This document shows positions 1 through 9,976 of a stretch of 64,000 nt of DNA, in pieces (the stretch's first letter is position 1; each line of letters starts with the position of its first letter). The notes beneath the pieces are model-generated. The model saw only the letters and a list, made by a program, of their open reading frames with translations, ran no database searches and was not told where the DNA came from. Both the position numbers and the translations under genes were made by a program. Location: positions 19,474,702 to 19,538,701 of the forward strand of contig CM055094.1 in assembly GCA_029204225.1 (NCBI GenBank), written 5' to 3'. This DNA is from Diphasiastrum complanatum (lineage: Eukaryota; Streptophyta; Lycopodiopsida; Lycopodiales; Lycopodiaceae).

Positions 1-412
1 AAAATCATAAGCATGCTAGTAAGTCGACTCTGATAGGACGAAAAGACGGGGACAAGTCAGTTCCAACGACGGCATCTAATTCGATCGGGAGCTCTTCTCA
101 GCCAGATTTAATTTCGTCGACCGGTTGGAGAGCTCCATTCCTCAAAGATACGTACGTCTATGAAATGCTTTCACCAAAGCAAATTCAGAATGATCCTTCT
201 TTCGACCCAAGTTTTCGTAGAGGACGAGCGCTAGCATGGAGATCGGAAGACAACATATCTACATATCCTTGCAACTTTGCGATAATAGATGGCTCGTTCT
301 CTTCTCAGAAGGAATGTCATACATCAATCAATAATTCCTAGGAACTGAGTTCCGATTCTCGCGATCCTAAAATCCAGCTACAACAGAAGTTCTGCCTGAT
401 TCTGATACTGTC
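1..412 (+). pseudogene. Partial leading unit of module A tandem repeat
   Basis: This stretch repeats the DNA beginning at 666 with a period of 665 bp, so it is the broken upstream unit of the tandem array that forms the module A ORF. It runs out of frame because of small indels near its end (compare the bases before the ATG at 413 with those before 1080) and is cut by the window edge. It encodes the same GRKD-DKSVPTT and GWRAPFLKDTYVYEM segments as the next unit. Confidence 0.7.
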
Positions 413-1357
413 ATGGGCCAAAGGTTTGAGCAAGATCCACAATTTTTCATCAATCCCAACAAAGTGGTCCTTCACATGGAGGATACCAGGATCTATTTAC
501 GGATTCAATACTTTCCTGCAGACTCCATACATATCTTCGAAGAGATGTGCACTTCAGGATTTATTATCAATGCTGATGAGGGTTACATGTACACCCAGAG
601 ATCAAAAGCATTTACTGGTCGAAGACAAATACTGACTCGAAACTGCTTCAACTGGCTACGTGAGCAAAATCATAAGCATGCTAGTAAGTCGACTCTGATA
701 GGACGAAAAGACGGGGACAAGTCAGTTCCAACGACGGCATCTAATTCGATCGGGAGCTCTTCTCAGCCAGATTTAATTTCGTCGACCGGTTGGAGAGCTC
801 CATTCCTCAAAGATACGTACGTCTATGAAATGCTTTCACCAAAGCAAATTCAGAATGATCCTTCTTTCGACCCAAGTTTTCGTAGAGGACGAGCGCTAGC
901 ATGGAGATCGGAAGACAACATATCTGCATATCCTTGCAACTTTGCGATAATAGATGGCTCGTTCTCTTCTCAGAAGGAATTTCATACATCCATCAAGAAT
1001 TTTTGCAAATTAACTTCCGATTCTGATGATCCTACAATCAAGCTACAACACAAGTTCTGCCAGTTTCTGATGACTGTCATGGGCCGAAGGTTTGAGCAGG
1101 ATCCACAATTTTTCATCAATCCCAAAAAACCGGCGCTTCACATGGAGGATACCAGGATCTATTTACGGATACAATACTTTCCTGCAGACTCCATACAAAT
1201 CTTCGAAGAGATGTGCACTTCAGGCTTTATCATCAATGCTGATAAGGCTTACACCCAGAGATCAAAAGCATTTGCTGGTCGAAGACAAATGCTGACTCGA
1301 ACCTGCTCCAAGTGGCTGCGCGAGCAATATCATAAGCATGATGCCCACTATTCCTGA
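413..1357 (+). CDS. Module A: unrecognised protein with duplicated domain
   Basis: An open frame of 314 codons with no family I recognise. It holds one domain twice: residues about 1-90 and about 223-314 both read FEQDPQFFINP, then LHMEDTRIYLRIQYFPADSI, then a FEEMCTSGFIIN segment and a KWLREQ-HKH end. The linker (about 95-222) carries GRKDGDKSVPTT, GWRAPFLKDTYVYEML and CNFAIIDGSFSSQKE. The duplication matches the 665-bp DNA period, so it arose as a tandem DNA duplication. The inverted copy at 23607-25104 keeps the same two-domain layout and adds an upstream part with a hydrophobic start and a coiled-coil-like stretch. The true start is therefore probably upstream of this window and the ATG at 413 is internal. 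Frame retention in two diverged copies suggests a once-functional protein; function unknown. Confidence 0.5.
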   Translation: MGQRFEQDPQFFINPNKVVLHMEDTRIYLRIQYFPADSIHIFEEMCTSGFIINADEGYMYTQRSKAFTGRRQILTRNCFNWLREQNHKHASKSTLIGRKDGDKSVPTTASNSIGSSSQPDLISSTGWRAPFLKDTYVYEMLSPKQIQNDPSFDPSFRRGRALAWRSEDNISAYPCNFAIIDGSFSSQKEFHTSIKNFCKLTSDSDDPTIKLQHKFCQFLMTVMGRRFEQDPQFFINPKKPALHMEDTRIYLRIQYFPADSIQIFEEMCTSGFIINADKAYTQRSKAFAGRRQMLTRTCSKWLREQYHKHDAHYS

Positions 1358-1689
1358 ACAAATGTTATGAAGAAAATCCTTTAGGCGCAATTTCTTGAAT
1401 TGAGTACATTGAAAACATCAACATTTGTTGATTGGAGCTTTTAAGATTGACCATTATAGTCATCTAGGGCCAATGTATATGGCACTCAACTGCTAATCTA
1501 TCTCTCCACTGCTTTTGAAATGTCCACTTTAGTTCATGATCTATGATCCTTCTTCTCGTTGTGTATATATATATGTTCTCATCGTTGATATTTGATTTAA
1601 TGTATTAAATGAACATTGAATGCGCATTAAATCAAAATCAACAATAATTAGGTTACACATATTATGTTCAAAAAATATTTAGACACACA

Positions 1690-1902
1690 ATGAAAATATC
1701 ATATCGACAAGAGAGAACATATCACGGCAAAAGGACTAGACATAAATTGTTTGTTAGTGATCATCCATCCAAAGTAGGCGCACCACTTCCAAATTCTAAT
1801 GTTACTCCAAGCCTTTTTGTGAGACTACTAATATTTTTGGAAAACACATGTTCTTCATATTCCAAGCATGCTCAGCATACCTCCAAGCACATAGCAAAGT
1901 AA
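1690..1902 (+). CDS. Short ORF conserved in three copies, uncertain
   Basis: A 70-codon frame downstream of module A. Its copies at 23053-23265 and 42635-42847 (both minus strand) keep start, stop and length, with a few amino-acid changes (for instance R/G near residue 9 and H/Q near residue 18). The product is basic at its N-terminus (KISYRQERTYHGKRTRHK) and matches no family I know. The surrounding 1358-2100 is otherwise AT-rich non-coding DNA with the same copies. It may be chance retention within a young duplicate. Confidence 0.25.
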   Translation: MKISYRQERTYHGKRTRHKLFVSDHPSKVGAPLPNSNVTPSLFVRLLIFLENTCSSYSKHAQHTSKHIAK

Positions 1903-2099
1903 ACCGTACATCTTCTTTCCTTGCCCTACTTGTTGGTCTTCATCTCGTATGGTAAGTACTCGACCCTTGATTGTTCCTTTGAATAAGAGCTTTTTGCTAT
2001 AGTTTCAAGAGAGAAGCTTCCTGGGAAAGGGTCAACTTGGGAGTAGCTTAATATATTGATGTCATTTCAAATCATGATATCTTCATGGTTGTCACTCAA

Positions 2100-2530
2100 A
2101 ATAATAGTAAACTGTTTGGTAACTTGGGGTAGCTTGATATGTAGCTAGACAACTAAAGAACAAATCACCTCTAGATGGCTTCACAAGCTTGTCTAACTCA
2201 TTCTTATAATTACTACCATTGTGTCTAACTTGCCAAATGCTAGGTGTAAAAGTATTTGACAAATGCATAACTCTTTACTCTCCAAGTCTTAAGACTTACC
2301 AAGTGTTGTTTGCAGCTCATACTAGATGCTTTGAGAAGTTATATTAAGAATTGGGGGGGGGGGGGGGGGGGGGGGGGGGTTATCGCAAAGAATCCGATCT
2401 TGCCAAATACTAGGTGTAAAAGTGTTTGACATATTCCTAACTCTTTACTCTCCAAGTGTTGTTTTTAGCTCATAGTACATGCTTTGAGAATAATGTTACT
2501 GGTTATATTAATTTGGGGGGATTGTAAAGA
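2100..2530 (+). repeat. Interspersed repeat ending in a G-run
   Basis: A module of about 400 bp beginning near AACTTGGGGTAGCTTGATAT and ending in TATATTAATTTGGGGGG. Relatives lie at 11010-11230, 16400-16570, 22440-22870, 26260-26420, 42030-42450, 44620-44780, 53010-53150 and 58340-58580. The last 150 bp are duplicated here (2230-2380 and 2395-2525), each ending in a G-run. The purine run followed by ATTG resembles a retroelement polypurine tract, but no LTR is evident. Confidence 0.6.
2353..2379 (+). repeat. Poly(G) tract, 27 bp
   Basis: An uninterrupted run of 27 G. The homologous site in the other copies is a C-run of 23 (22580-22602) or 20 (42165-42184) on the plus strand, so its length varies between copies. 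Confidence 0.95.
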
Positions 2531-4145
2531 ATCGAACTTGAGTGTACAAGCCCAACTCAAGTGCAGACACCAACTCACCACACATGGGAAGATCATTAAA
2601 TTTTAATTTGAAGAAAAATCAAAATTAAAAAAAAATGAAAAACTATTTCTCCTTAGAGGCATTGTGGTCATCATCTAGACGAGCTGTGCTTGCTTGAATC
2701 AATAGAAACAAAGAAAATAATAATAACCAGTTTTTATCCTATTAATGCACCAATAATATATAAATATAATTGAATTAAATGGGAAGATTATAATATTTAT
2801 CGCTTCATTTAAACATTGATCTACTAATTTCAATGATTTCGTTCAAATTCGAATTCCAATGATTTGTGAAGTGTGAATGAATGCAATGTAACTTGCATAT
2901 GTTTGGAACATAGCATAGATTCATTATATGCTTTTTAACTATGTGTTATTTAGTCGTGTAACAAGGAATAAGCATTTTTTTTAACAAATTTTCAATTTGT
3001 TTTTGGAAACCCTAGATTACAACATTTTAATATATTAACAAAATTGACTTAATTTGCATGAACAACTTTGAGTTTTGAAAATCCTAGATTACAGCTTCAT
3101 TCAATCTTCAAATTTCCAAGCTCGTTCAAACTTCAATGAAATATAATTCATTCCAAAATCCATTCTCGAATCCTAGAACGATGTATTTTAAAAACTTTTG
3201 TAATGTGAAAGAGAGATCACTGAGCTAAAACATGACCCTGATTGCATTCTGAATTGCTTTCAAAAACTTATAAATTGTATTCATCAATGGAGATGTCTAG
3301 AGGACATGGTGTGAAAAATTGTCAACTAGTTTGGTTTTTTATTTGGCAATTTTGGAGGCCAAAATGAATCTCAACTTTGAGTTAGTTTCATATTTGTTAA
3401 TAAGGGCCTAAATAGTAGTTTAACTACCTCTGGCAAGTAGATAAGTGGATGAGGTCGAGTTTGGACCCATTCTAATTGGCTAAATTTTGGTACATTGCTT
3501 TCAAAAAGCTTATAAATTGTATTCATCAATGGAGATGTCCAGAGGAGATGGTGTGAAAAATTGTCAACTAGTTTGGTTTTTCATTTGGCAATTTTGGAGG
3601 CCAAAATGAATCTTAACTTCGAGTTAGTTTCATATTTGTTAATAAGGGCCTAAATAGTGGTTTAACTACCTCTGGCAAGTAGATCAGTGGATGAGGTCGA
3701 GTTTGGACCCATTCTAATTGGCTAATTTTGGTACATTGCATCTAGACTAGATTTTCTAGGTTTTTGATAAAGTATCTAGAAGTTTCCAAATTAGGTCAAG
3801 TTTGGGGCAAGTGGCCAAATGACATTTTGGAAGATATAAATAGTTGTACCTAAGTGGAGAAATAATCATCAAAGTTTCTTTCTTTGTGGAGAATTCATCT
3901 CTTATGTCCATCTCATGTGATTTTCTCTATCTTGGTTTTCTATGTGTAGAATGTTGATTTTCTTGTAGATCTTGATTCCACACGTGTGACGATTATAATA
4001 TATATGATTTTGTTAAACATCGATCTACAAACATTTCAATGATTTTTCTTCAAATTCAAATTTAACGATCTTCCCATGTGTGGTGAGTTGGTGTATGCGC
4101 TTTTGTTGGGCTTGTACACTCAAGTTTGATTCTTTGGGATCCTTC
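2521..4145. mobile_element. 1.6-kb element with about 100-bp inverted ends
   Basis: The left end (2523-2624) reads AAAGAATCGAACTTGAGTGT, then a stretch through CCAACTCACCACACATGGGA. The reverse complement of the same stretch forms the right end (about 4040-4140). Internal sub-terminal stretches (2811-2871 and 4014-4072) are related too. No transposase frame is visible, so this looks like a non-autonomous inverted-repeat element or fold-back repeat. A second, inverted copy is at 40437-42027. Target-site duplications are not obvious. Confidence 0.55.
3258..3740 (+). repeat. Tandem duplication of about 242 bp
   Basis: Two nearly identical tandem copies starting at TTATAAATTGTATTCATCAA lie inside the inverted-end element. 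The same duplication is present in the inverted copy near 40850-41310, so it predates that duplication. Confidence 0.8.
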
Positions 4146-4266
4146 GCCAACTGTGGTTTCAATACTTTCTCTGCAAGATTCTCATTTGAAATTTGCTTGG
4201 GACCCTTCTTATCTCCATCAGATATTTGTTTCAACGTTGATGCTAGGCCATACCACAGGCAAGTAG

Positions 4267-4424
<158 letters not shown>

Positions 4425-5200
4425 CCAGTCAAGCCTACATGGCAGACCCACGTGGTATAGCTTAGTTGGCTTGCCACACAAGCCTATGTCAAGCCTATAT
4501 GGCAGACTGTATCAAGCCTATATCATGCCTATATGACCTACCACGCAAGCCTATGATAGGCCTACATGGCTTGCCACATGGCAAGTCCCAAGCCTATGTG
4601 GTTTATCTCATGACATGCCTACATGGCTTGCCACATGGCAACTTGGGAGCCCCAGCTCTCTCTCTCTAGCTCCACTCAAGCCTACATGGCAGAGCTTGGT
4701 TGGCTTGCCACACAAGCCTATGGCAAGCCTATGTGGTATCCTGTGACATGCTTACGTGGGAAGCATCACAAATATGCCATGCCTATGTGGCCTGCCATGC
4801 ATGCCTATGGCTTATCTCATGACATGTCTACATGGCTTGCCACATGGCAACTTGGGAGCCCCAGCTCTCTCTCTCTAGCTCCACTCAAGCCTACATGGCA
4901 GAGCTTGGTTTGCTTGCCACACAAGCCTATGGCAAGCCTATGTGGTAGCCTGCGACATGCTTAGGTGGGAAGATTAATATGCCATGCCTATGTGGCCTGC
5001 CACGCAAGCCTATGGTAGGCCTGTATGGTTTGCCAAGTGGCATCTTTTGAGCCCACCTATATATATATATATATCTCTAGGTCCACTCAAGCCTACGTGG
5101 CACAGGGCTCAGTTGGCTTGACATACAAGGTTATGGTAGGCCTACAGGGCTTGCCACATGGCAACCCTCAAGCCTGCATGATTTGCCATGTGGCATACCG
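4425..5200 (+). repeat. Degenerate array of GGCTTGCCACATGG-type units
   Basis: Imperfect short repeats built on AAGCCTACATGGC, GGCTTGCCACATGGCAA and CCTATGGTAGGCC, with a larger duplication of about 230 bp inside it (4610-4740 and 4800-4940, both containing CAACTTGGGAGCCCCAGCTC). Related arrays are at 12150-12600, 39950-40120 and 56940-57380. No convincing coding frame is present. Confidence 0.75.
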
Positions 5201-5589
5201 CTGTCATAGGTGTTTCGAAATCTCATGACAAGAAGCATGTCCTTGGGCATCAGTGTTACCCCCTTGCCATGAATGGAACACAGCATCGAATCCTCAAACA
5301 ATTTTGTCTGGAAGTCCTCGTATGCAATATGGAGGGCCTCCAATGCAGCGATATTCCACCTCACTGCATAGGGCAGATGGGTTGTCATATCTTGTGTAAC
5401 CTCCCTCACAGCCCGATACAAGGCTGCTTTTGGGATCACAAGTTTGGTGTACCTCTGCAAGGCCCTGATGTCCCTCAACCATGGACGGCGAGGTCTTCCA
5501 CGTCTTTGCGGACGTATGGGTTCAGATGTCTGGAGACGGGACGGTTGAACAAAATGGGTAAGCCTAGCAGTTTGCTTCGTCCGAGCCAT
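5131..5589 (-). CDS. Divergent centromere-type (CENH3-like) histone H3 ORF
   Basis: A 152-codon frame. Residues 1-9 are MARTKQTAR, identical to the H3 tail start; residues 10-37 are an Arg/Pro-rich divergent tail. The histone fold begins near residue 38: RDIRALQRYTKLVIPK matches the H3 alpha-N/RYQKSTELLI region, YRAVREVTQDM matches alpha-1, IAALEALHIAYEDF matches alpha-2 and LFEDSMLCSIHGKGVTLMPK matches [20 protein letters not shown]. Trp78 (VRW) before alpha-2 and a loop 1 several residues longer than in canonical H3 are hallmarks of CENP-A/CENH3. After about residue 126 the frame runs through a non-histone tail into flanking repeat DNA, so the native C-terminus is lost or replaced. No intron is seen, so it could be a retrocopy. 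Immediately upstream lies a truncated module C, and no G-box block is present here. Expression and function are unknown. Confidence 0.7.
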   Translation of the reverse strand: MARTKQTARLTHFVQPSRLQTSEPIRPQRRGRPRRPWLRDIRALQRYTKLVIPKAALYRAVREVTQDMTTHLPYAVRWNIAALEALHIAYEDFQTKLFEDSMLCSIHGKGVTLMPKDMLLVMRFRNTYDSGMPHGKSCRLEGCHVASPVGLP

Positions 5590-5641
5590 TAAGGCCGGAT
5601 ATCTATACCATGCGAGGACAAAGATACAACAGAAGAGAGAG

Positions 5642-6724
5642 CTAAATTATCTCGCGTAATGGCGACACTGAGAACTCTAAGGGTGATATCGCTACAACGC
5701 GAGAGAGTGGCAGAGACAGGCGGGGAGGGGCAGGAAATTGTTTTATATGTACTTGTCCAAATGCCTCTTTGATAATTTCAAACATTGTGTCATATGCATC
5801 CCTGCTAATACGAGAATAATCACATGATCCTTGTATCAATTTTCGGTCAATGATCTTGCCGACTTCACCCATAAGCGCCTCTGCAATCTTGGGCTTGATT
5901 CAAGAATATCGTTGATTTCCAAGTAGACTCGTCGTTGACTTGGCTGTAAGTACTGCACTCAAAGACTTTCCAATCATGTCCTTGTCTTTCAGATTTTCAT
6001 TGGTGACTAAAGCTGCTCTGCAAAATAAAAATAAGATTTAGAAAAAAACAATTCACAACCATTGATGTGCTAGATGAAACAAAACACATGAATAGTTTAA
6101 AACATAATCCTACTTGAAAGCATATATTCTTTTTTTCCATTGACCCCCACTTGTTGAGAGCTCGTCAATAGTGTTTAAAATAACTCTTTTTTGCTTATTG
6201 TTCAGTATTTTCTTCCGTAATGTGTTTACTTCTACATTTATTTGACAATATGAGGTACACAATGTTTGTACAATTAGTTTCATATTGTCAGTTTCTTGGT
6301 TGGGATTTAATATAATATCTTGCAAACGAGAATTATCTATCTTCAATATTTCATTTTCTTCTTTTGTTTGCAAAAAAAAGGTTTATTTTTCTCAGTAGTC
6401 AGTAAGCAAATCATTCAACATATTTTCCAAACAGTGGATTTTCTTCATTGAATAACTAATGCCATAACTTTTCAATCGTTCACAATAACCCAATAGACTA
6501 TTGTGTCCTTCACACAAAAACAGTATGAGTTGTGTGACCGATCTAAAATTTGGATGTTGCATTGAGCTTGGATCGATTGGATACAAACATCCATCAACCC
6601 ATAGATCATAATGTTTCCTGTCTTTCATCCTTTGGTGAGCTGGTAAGGTGGATCCTTTCAGATTTTTTCTCGACAGTGGAGCATATTCTATGGGAAGATC
6701 AATATGGAGATGATATTTAGACAT
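5642..6724 (-). pseudogene. Module C gene, left-arm copy (broken, 3' truncated)
   Basis: Reading down the minus strand: a first part (6724-6392, MSKYHLHIDLP), a coiled-coil-like part (6373-6110), an intron of 96 bp (6113 to 6018, GT...AG kept) and the start of exon 2 (GKSLSAVLTAKSTTSLLGNQ). Two parts are joined by a region with stops. Exon 2 carries a TGA at 5900-5902 where the copy at 38091-38093 has CGA, a CpG-decay type change. After HIKQFPAP (about 5735) it is fused to sequence upstream of the histone-like ORF; relative to 38.26-39.63 kb about 1.36 kb, including the last exon and the G-box block, is missing. Confidence 0.55.
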
Positions 6725-6764
6725 ATTAATAATCGATAGATTAATCTAGTAGAAAACCCACATG

Positions 6765-7190
6765 TTATATATCTTGTAAGCTATTAAAACTCGTCTTAAT
6801 TATATAAAAAAATAACAGTAAAAGTTTGAAATGACCTTGGCACTCTTTTTGATCCATCACACTCCATGTTTCTTGCCTTATATGCAAAATCAAAGCTTTG
6901 CAGTTATGAGCAAAGTAAGCAAAATATTTTTTCAATAGATGTGTGTTGAAATTGCAAATTTTAGATTGCAAGAGTTTGAGATAACCTTGCCGTTCCATTT
7001 GATCCAACGCACTCCATATTTTCAGAATTTCAAAAATTTAGATTCACGTTGGCGCTCATTGTGATCCAAAATATTCAAAGTTTCTTGCCATGATTTGCAG
7101 ATCGATAAGACTATTTTTCTTTGATGTGAACGCTTTTGTAGATGGAAAGAAAACTTTGATGTGCAATACGATTTGCATTTACATGAGAAG
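6765..7190 (-). repeat. Linker with three related DQ-ERQ-GHFK segments
   Basis: Between modules B and C lies a stretch holding three imperfect copies of a 40-50-bp sequence that can read DQMERQGYLKL, DQKECQGHFKL and DHNERQRESKF in varying frames. Frames are interrupted. Copies lie at 13560-13930, 36830-37230, 55700-56020 and 62670-63030. Confidence 0.45.
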
Positions 7191-7195
7191 TCATG

Positions 7196-8330
7196 TTAGT
7201 TAATGGTAGAAAATAGAATCTTGAAGTATGGACCCCACGCGTTGTGGCTACCCAACTTCCAGTTAACTACATATGTTACTAGTGAGGTCAAGTCATCGGA
7301 GTTGTGCGGGCAGACCAAAAACTCGATCGGAGTTTTAAAATTCGACGATTTTCTCTCTCTTACATGGCATTTCTTAGACAGCCCTTTTGGGCCATGGAAC
7401 TCCTCGAATGTAAACTCCATATCATTTGAGTCTGTTTCATCTGATGAAGCATGACGCTTCGCTTGTATCGATCCGTCATCTGTGACATAGAGTACATGGG
7501 TGTCTTTCTCGATGTAAGCTTCACTAGGTCGACCGTCTGGTGCTTTGCAGTTGGCCCTTGTGGAGAGAAAGAACTCTTTCTCTTTTGAGAAGCCGCTTGC
7601 GTGGAATCTGTTGCAATAGGCCTAGAAGTAGAGCTGGTATTCTTGGCTGGTTTTGAGGGAGTCTCCCAAGCTTTTATCTGCTAGCATCAAGTGGTCTCAA
7701 AATCGCGGTCAGTGGCTAAACTGCTGCAAAGTGACATCTATCAGAAGATAGCCCAATAACTGGAGGTTTGCTTGTTCTTGATATAGTCATGGAGGCAGTT
7801 GGAAGCAAACTGGGCCCAGTCATAAAGGTTCTGATCGTGTAGTTTAGAATCAGCCATCATGTGAAATAGTTTCATGGGGATACGCGTGACCGCACGAAGC
7901 AGCTAAGGGCTTATCATTTATGACCTCGATAAGGTAACCATCTTTTTTTTCCCATTTGTCCACTGAGGGGTCTATGTATTTGAAGTATGTTGTGGACTCA
8001 ATCTTTTTGAGGGTCCTATTGACTGTGTTTGGTCCCGTAGGGAAGCCAAATGTATTGAGGTCAACTCCAGAAATAGGGATAATATAAACACAATTTTGGT
8101 TAGGAGGTAACATGAACTGGAAAATCTGATGGTGTGGTTATAAGCAATATGCAATCGAAACGGGCTCTGATAGCCACTGATGAAAAGAGAAAGTTGGAAC
8201 TCTATGTGGCTCGAGAATTAGTGTGCCTCCTGGTACCAAGTATTCATCTCAGAGATATCGAGGCTTTCCATGGTGATGTCAATTCTGTCTTGAGTTGGGT
8301 CATCAGAACTGGAAGATGTTGTGGCAGACA
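7196..8330 (-). pseudogene. Module B, left copy 1 (broken)
   Basis: Minus-strand relic of an unrecognised protein. The order is: a short N-terminal frame (MSATTSSSS type) ending at a stop near 8218-8220 (TAA here, TAG in the six other copies); a frame MLPPNQNCVYIIPISG (8113-7850) with NTFGFP, KIESTTYFKYIDPSVDKW and IEVINDKPLA; a degraded middle; and a C-terminal frame FEEFHGPKGLSKKCHV to WGPYFKILFSTIN (7420-7196). It has the FEEFHGPKG insert and lacks the HEDTTTLVQPPP segment (see 13943 copy). Confidence 0.5.
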
Positions 8331-8429
8331 GGTTCTGGACTCGGCTGATGACTCTGTTGAAGGTTCGGCTCTGGCAACAGACAAGTGGAGTCTCAGTTCG
8401 GTCGACTGTGGAGGGCTTCGGATCGGTTG

Positions 8430-8600
8430 TCTTTAGATGGACTCGGCTCAGTCAACTTTGTATGCAGAGTATGGACGCTCAGCTCAGTCCACAGTGAATG
8501 CAGAGTATGGACGCTCGGCTCAGTCCACAGTGATTGCAGAGCATGGGGCCTAGGCTCTCTGAGCAGTGTATGTAGAGTATTGCTCGGCAGTGTATGGAGA
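8430..8600. repeat. 39-bp minisatellite upstream of module B
   Basis: About four imperfect copies of a 39-bp unit containing GCAGAGTATGGACGCTC and CTCAGTCCACAGTGA. In one minus-strand frame it encodes repeated 13-residue blocks of the type TLHSLWTEPSVH. All module B copies are preceded by this repeat with differing copy number. Confidence 0.7.
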
Positions 8601-8654
8601 CTAGAAATTTGTGAAAAACTTTGGAGCAATGTTGCTCTGATAGGATGTGGAAAC

Positions 8655-9085
8655 GATGATTATTGCATGATGATTCAACTGATCTTGTAGGAATGATTTG
8701 AAGAGGCATATTTATGTGCATATGATTCCTTTTGGTTCAGGTTAGGTCGTAATTTAAAAAATATTTTTCTTGATACAAGAATTGTGATTTAAAACACTTT
8801 TAAAATTTAAAAAAAAAAATTAAAAACTTTTGTTTTAATAAGCAAAAAGTTTTTTTTTAGTTATTCTCATGGTTGTGTCCAATGATTTTATTTTGAATAG
8901 TATTATTATTTCATATAAGGTGATGTGCAAAGATTAATAAAAAATTTTTTTAGCATTACAATATCTTTATTTGAAGCATTTTAAATATGGGTATTTTTTT
9001 TATAAAATTAAATTTTTTTTTTGTCTCCATGTCATTTATTTTTTTTGGGATCATCGTGTTTCATTATGAACAATCTTAGTAAATT
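8655..9085. other. Copia leader remnant joined to AT-rich DNA
   Basis: 8655-8745 repeats the stretch that precedes copia gag at 17400-17490 (TTGGTTCAGGTTAGG end), then switches abruptly to AT-rich DNA with A and T homopolymers shared with 19690-20090, 32380-32700 and 60700-61030. No gene seen. Confidence 0.5.
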
Positions 9086-9087
9086 CT

Positions 9088-9960
9088 TCCCTGGTGCATC
9101 CTTCCAAAATTAGATGAATGGCTTTTTTCTTTGGCTACACAAGCTCGCCAGAGATGTTGTTAAGTCACACATACTTTTCTCTTTTTACACCAGCACATGA
9201 TTGATTTGCTGCAAACCCTTCTGCTAAACTCCTTGCCAACTTAGGAGATGCTGAAAACATCAGAGAGATTGAATGCCTCCTCAAAAGACCACATTTTTTC
9301 ACTGTCCAAGATAAATTCTTCCAAAACTCAAATGAAAGGTCTGGTTCTTTCAACCTAAACAACCCTAGTTCGGTGGTTTATGGACAAAATATGGGAAAAA
9401 GAAAGAAGTATACATGATATAAAGGAAAGGAAGGACAAGGCAGTGGTGCAAAAGAAGACTTACTGGCTAAAAGACTGAACTTTTACAGGTATTAACTAGC
9501 TCGCAGGATGTTGAGGATCTGCATAGAAGAACTCTCACTAGGAATACGGTGGATCGACTACAGCTCAACACGCGCAAGGACAAGGCAAAGATATTTTTAC
9601 ATTTATGCTACTGTAACAGAATGTTTGAGACCATTCATGTGAGACACTTTTACACTCGTATTTTATTGCAGATCTTTGGCCTTATATACACAAGTCCTTC
9701 CATGATATTGTGTTTGCTTGGTCATACTTACCTAACATCAAAAGTGAATGGTACTTTCTGTTTGATGTTTTCTGCAATTTTGAAATTGAAAATCTATCTT
9801 TATGTTCTTGCTCTTTTCTGAAACATTTCAAAGATTTCATTTTGGAAAAATTTGACTATGTGCTTAAAACGGACTGCAATATAATTAGAAGTATGTACCT
9901 CATAAAATCTTACCTATTTAGGAAAAACATCATTGAACTCTTGTTTTAAATCTTGCATTA
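9088..9960 (+). pseudogene. Module G relic, unrecognised
   Basis: Short overlapping frames shared with 20095-20990 (direct) and 31425-32360 and 59790-60690 (inverted). The protein-like segments are LHKLARDVVKSH (about 9133-9170), a stretch with DKFFQNSNER (about 9310), DVEDLHRRTLTRNTVDRLQL (about 9505-9570) running to about 9821, and FDVFCNFEIENLSLCSCSF in another frame (9710-9949). Stops and frame changes interrupt every copy. I recognise no family. Confidence 0.35.
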
Positions 9961-9976
9961 AAAGCTGTTCTTGATG

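Noticed and set aside
4425-5200. Possible CRISPR-like or satellite array
   Set aside because: Units are degenerate, of irregular spacing and without unique spacers; the setting is a eukaryotic repeat region.
5131-5589. Canonical histone H3 gene
   Set aside because: The tail, loop 1 length, Trp78 and the C-terminal run into repeat DNA are not those of H3.1/H3.3.
7203-7454. Plus-strand frame opposite the FEEFHGPKG part of module B (also 36553-36804, 62366-62617 on the other strand)
   Set aside because: Antisense shadow of the module B C-terminal frame, which has the more protein-like composition and continues the B order.
8385-8690. Cys/Val/Trp-rich frames over the minisatellite (CRVWTLSSVHSECRV type)
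   Set aside because: Translation of the 39-bp repeat; frames exist on both strands.
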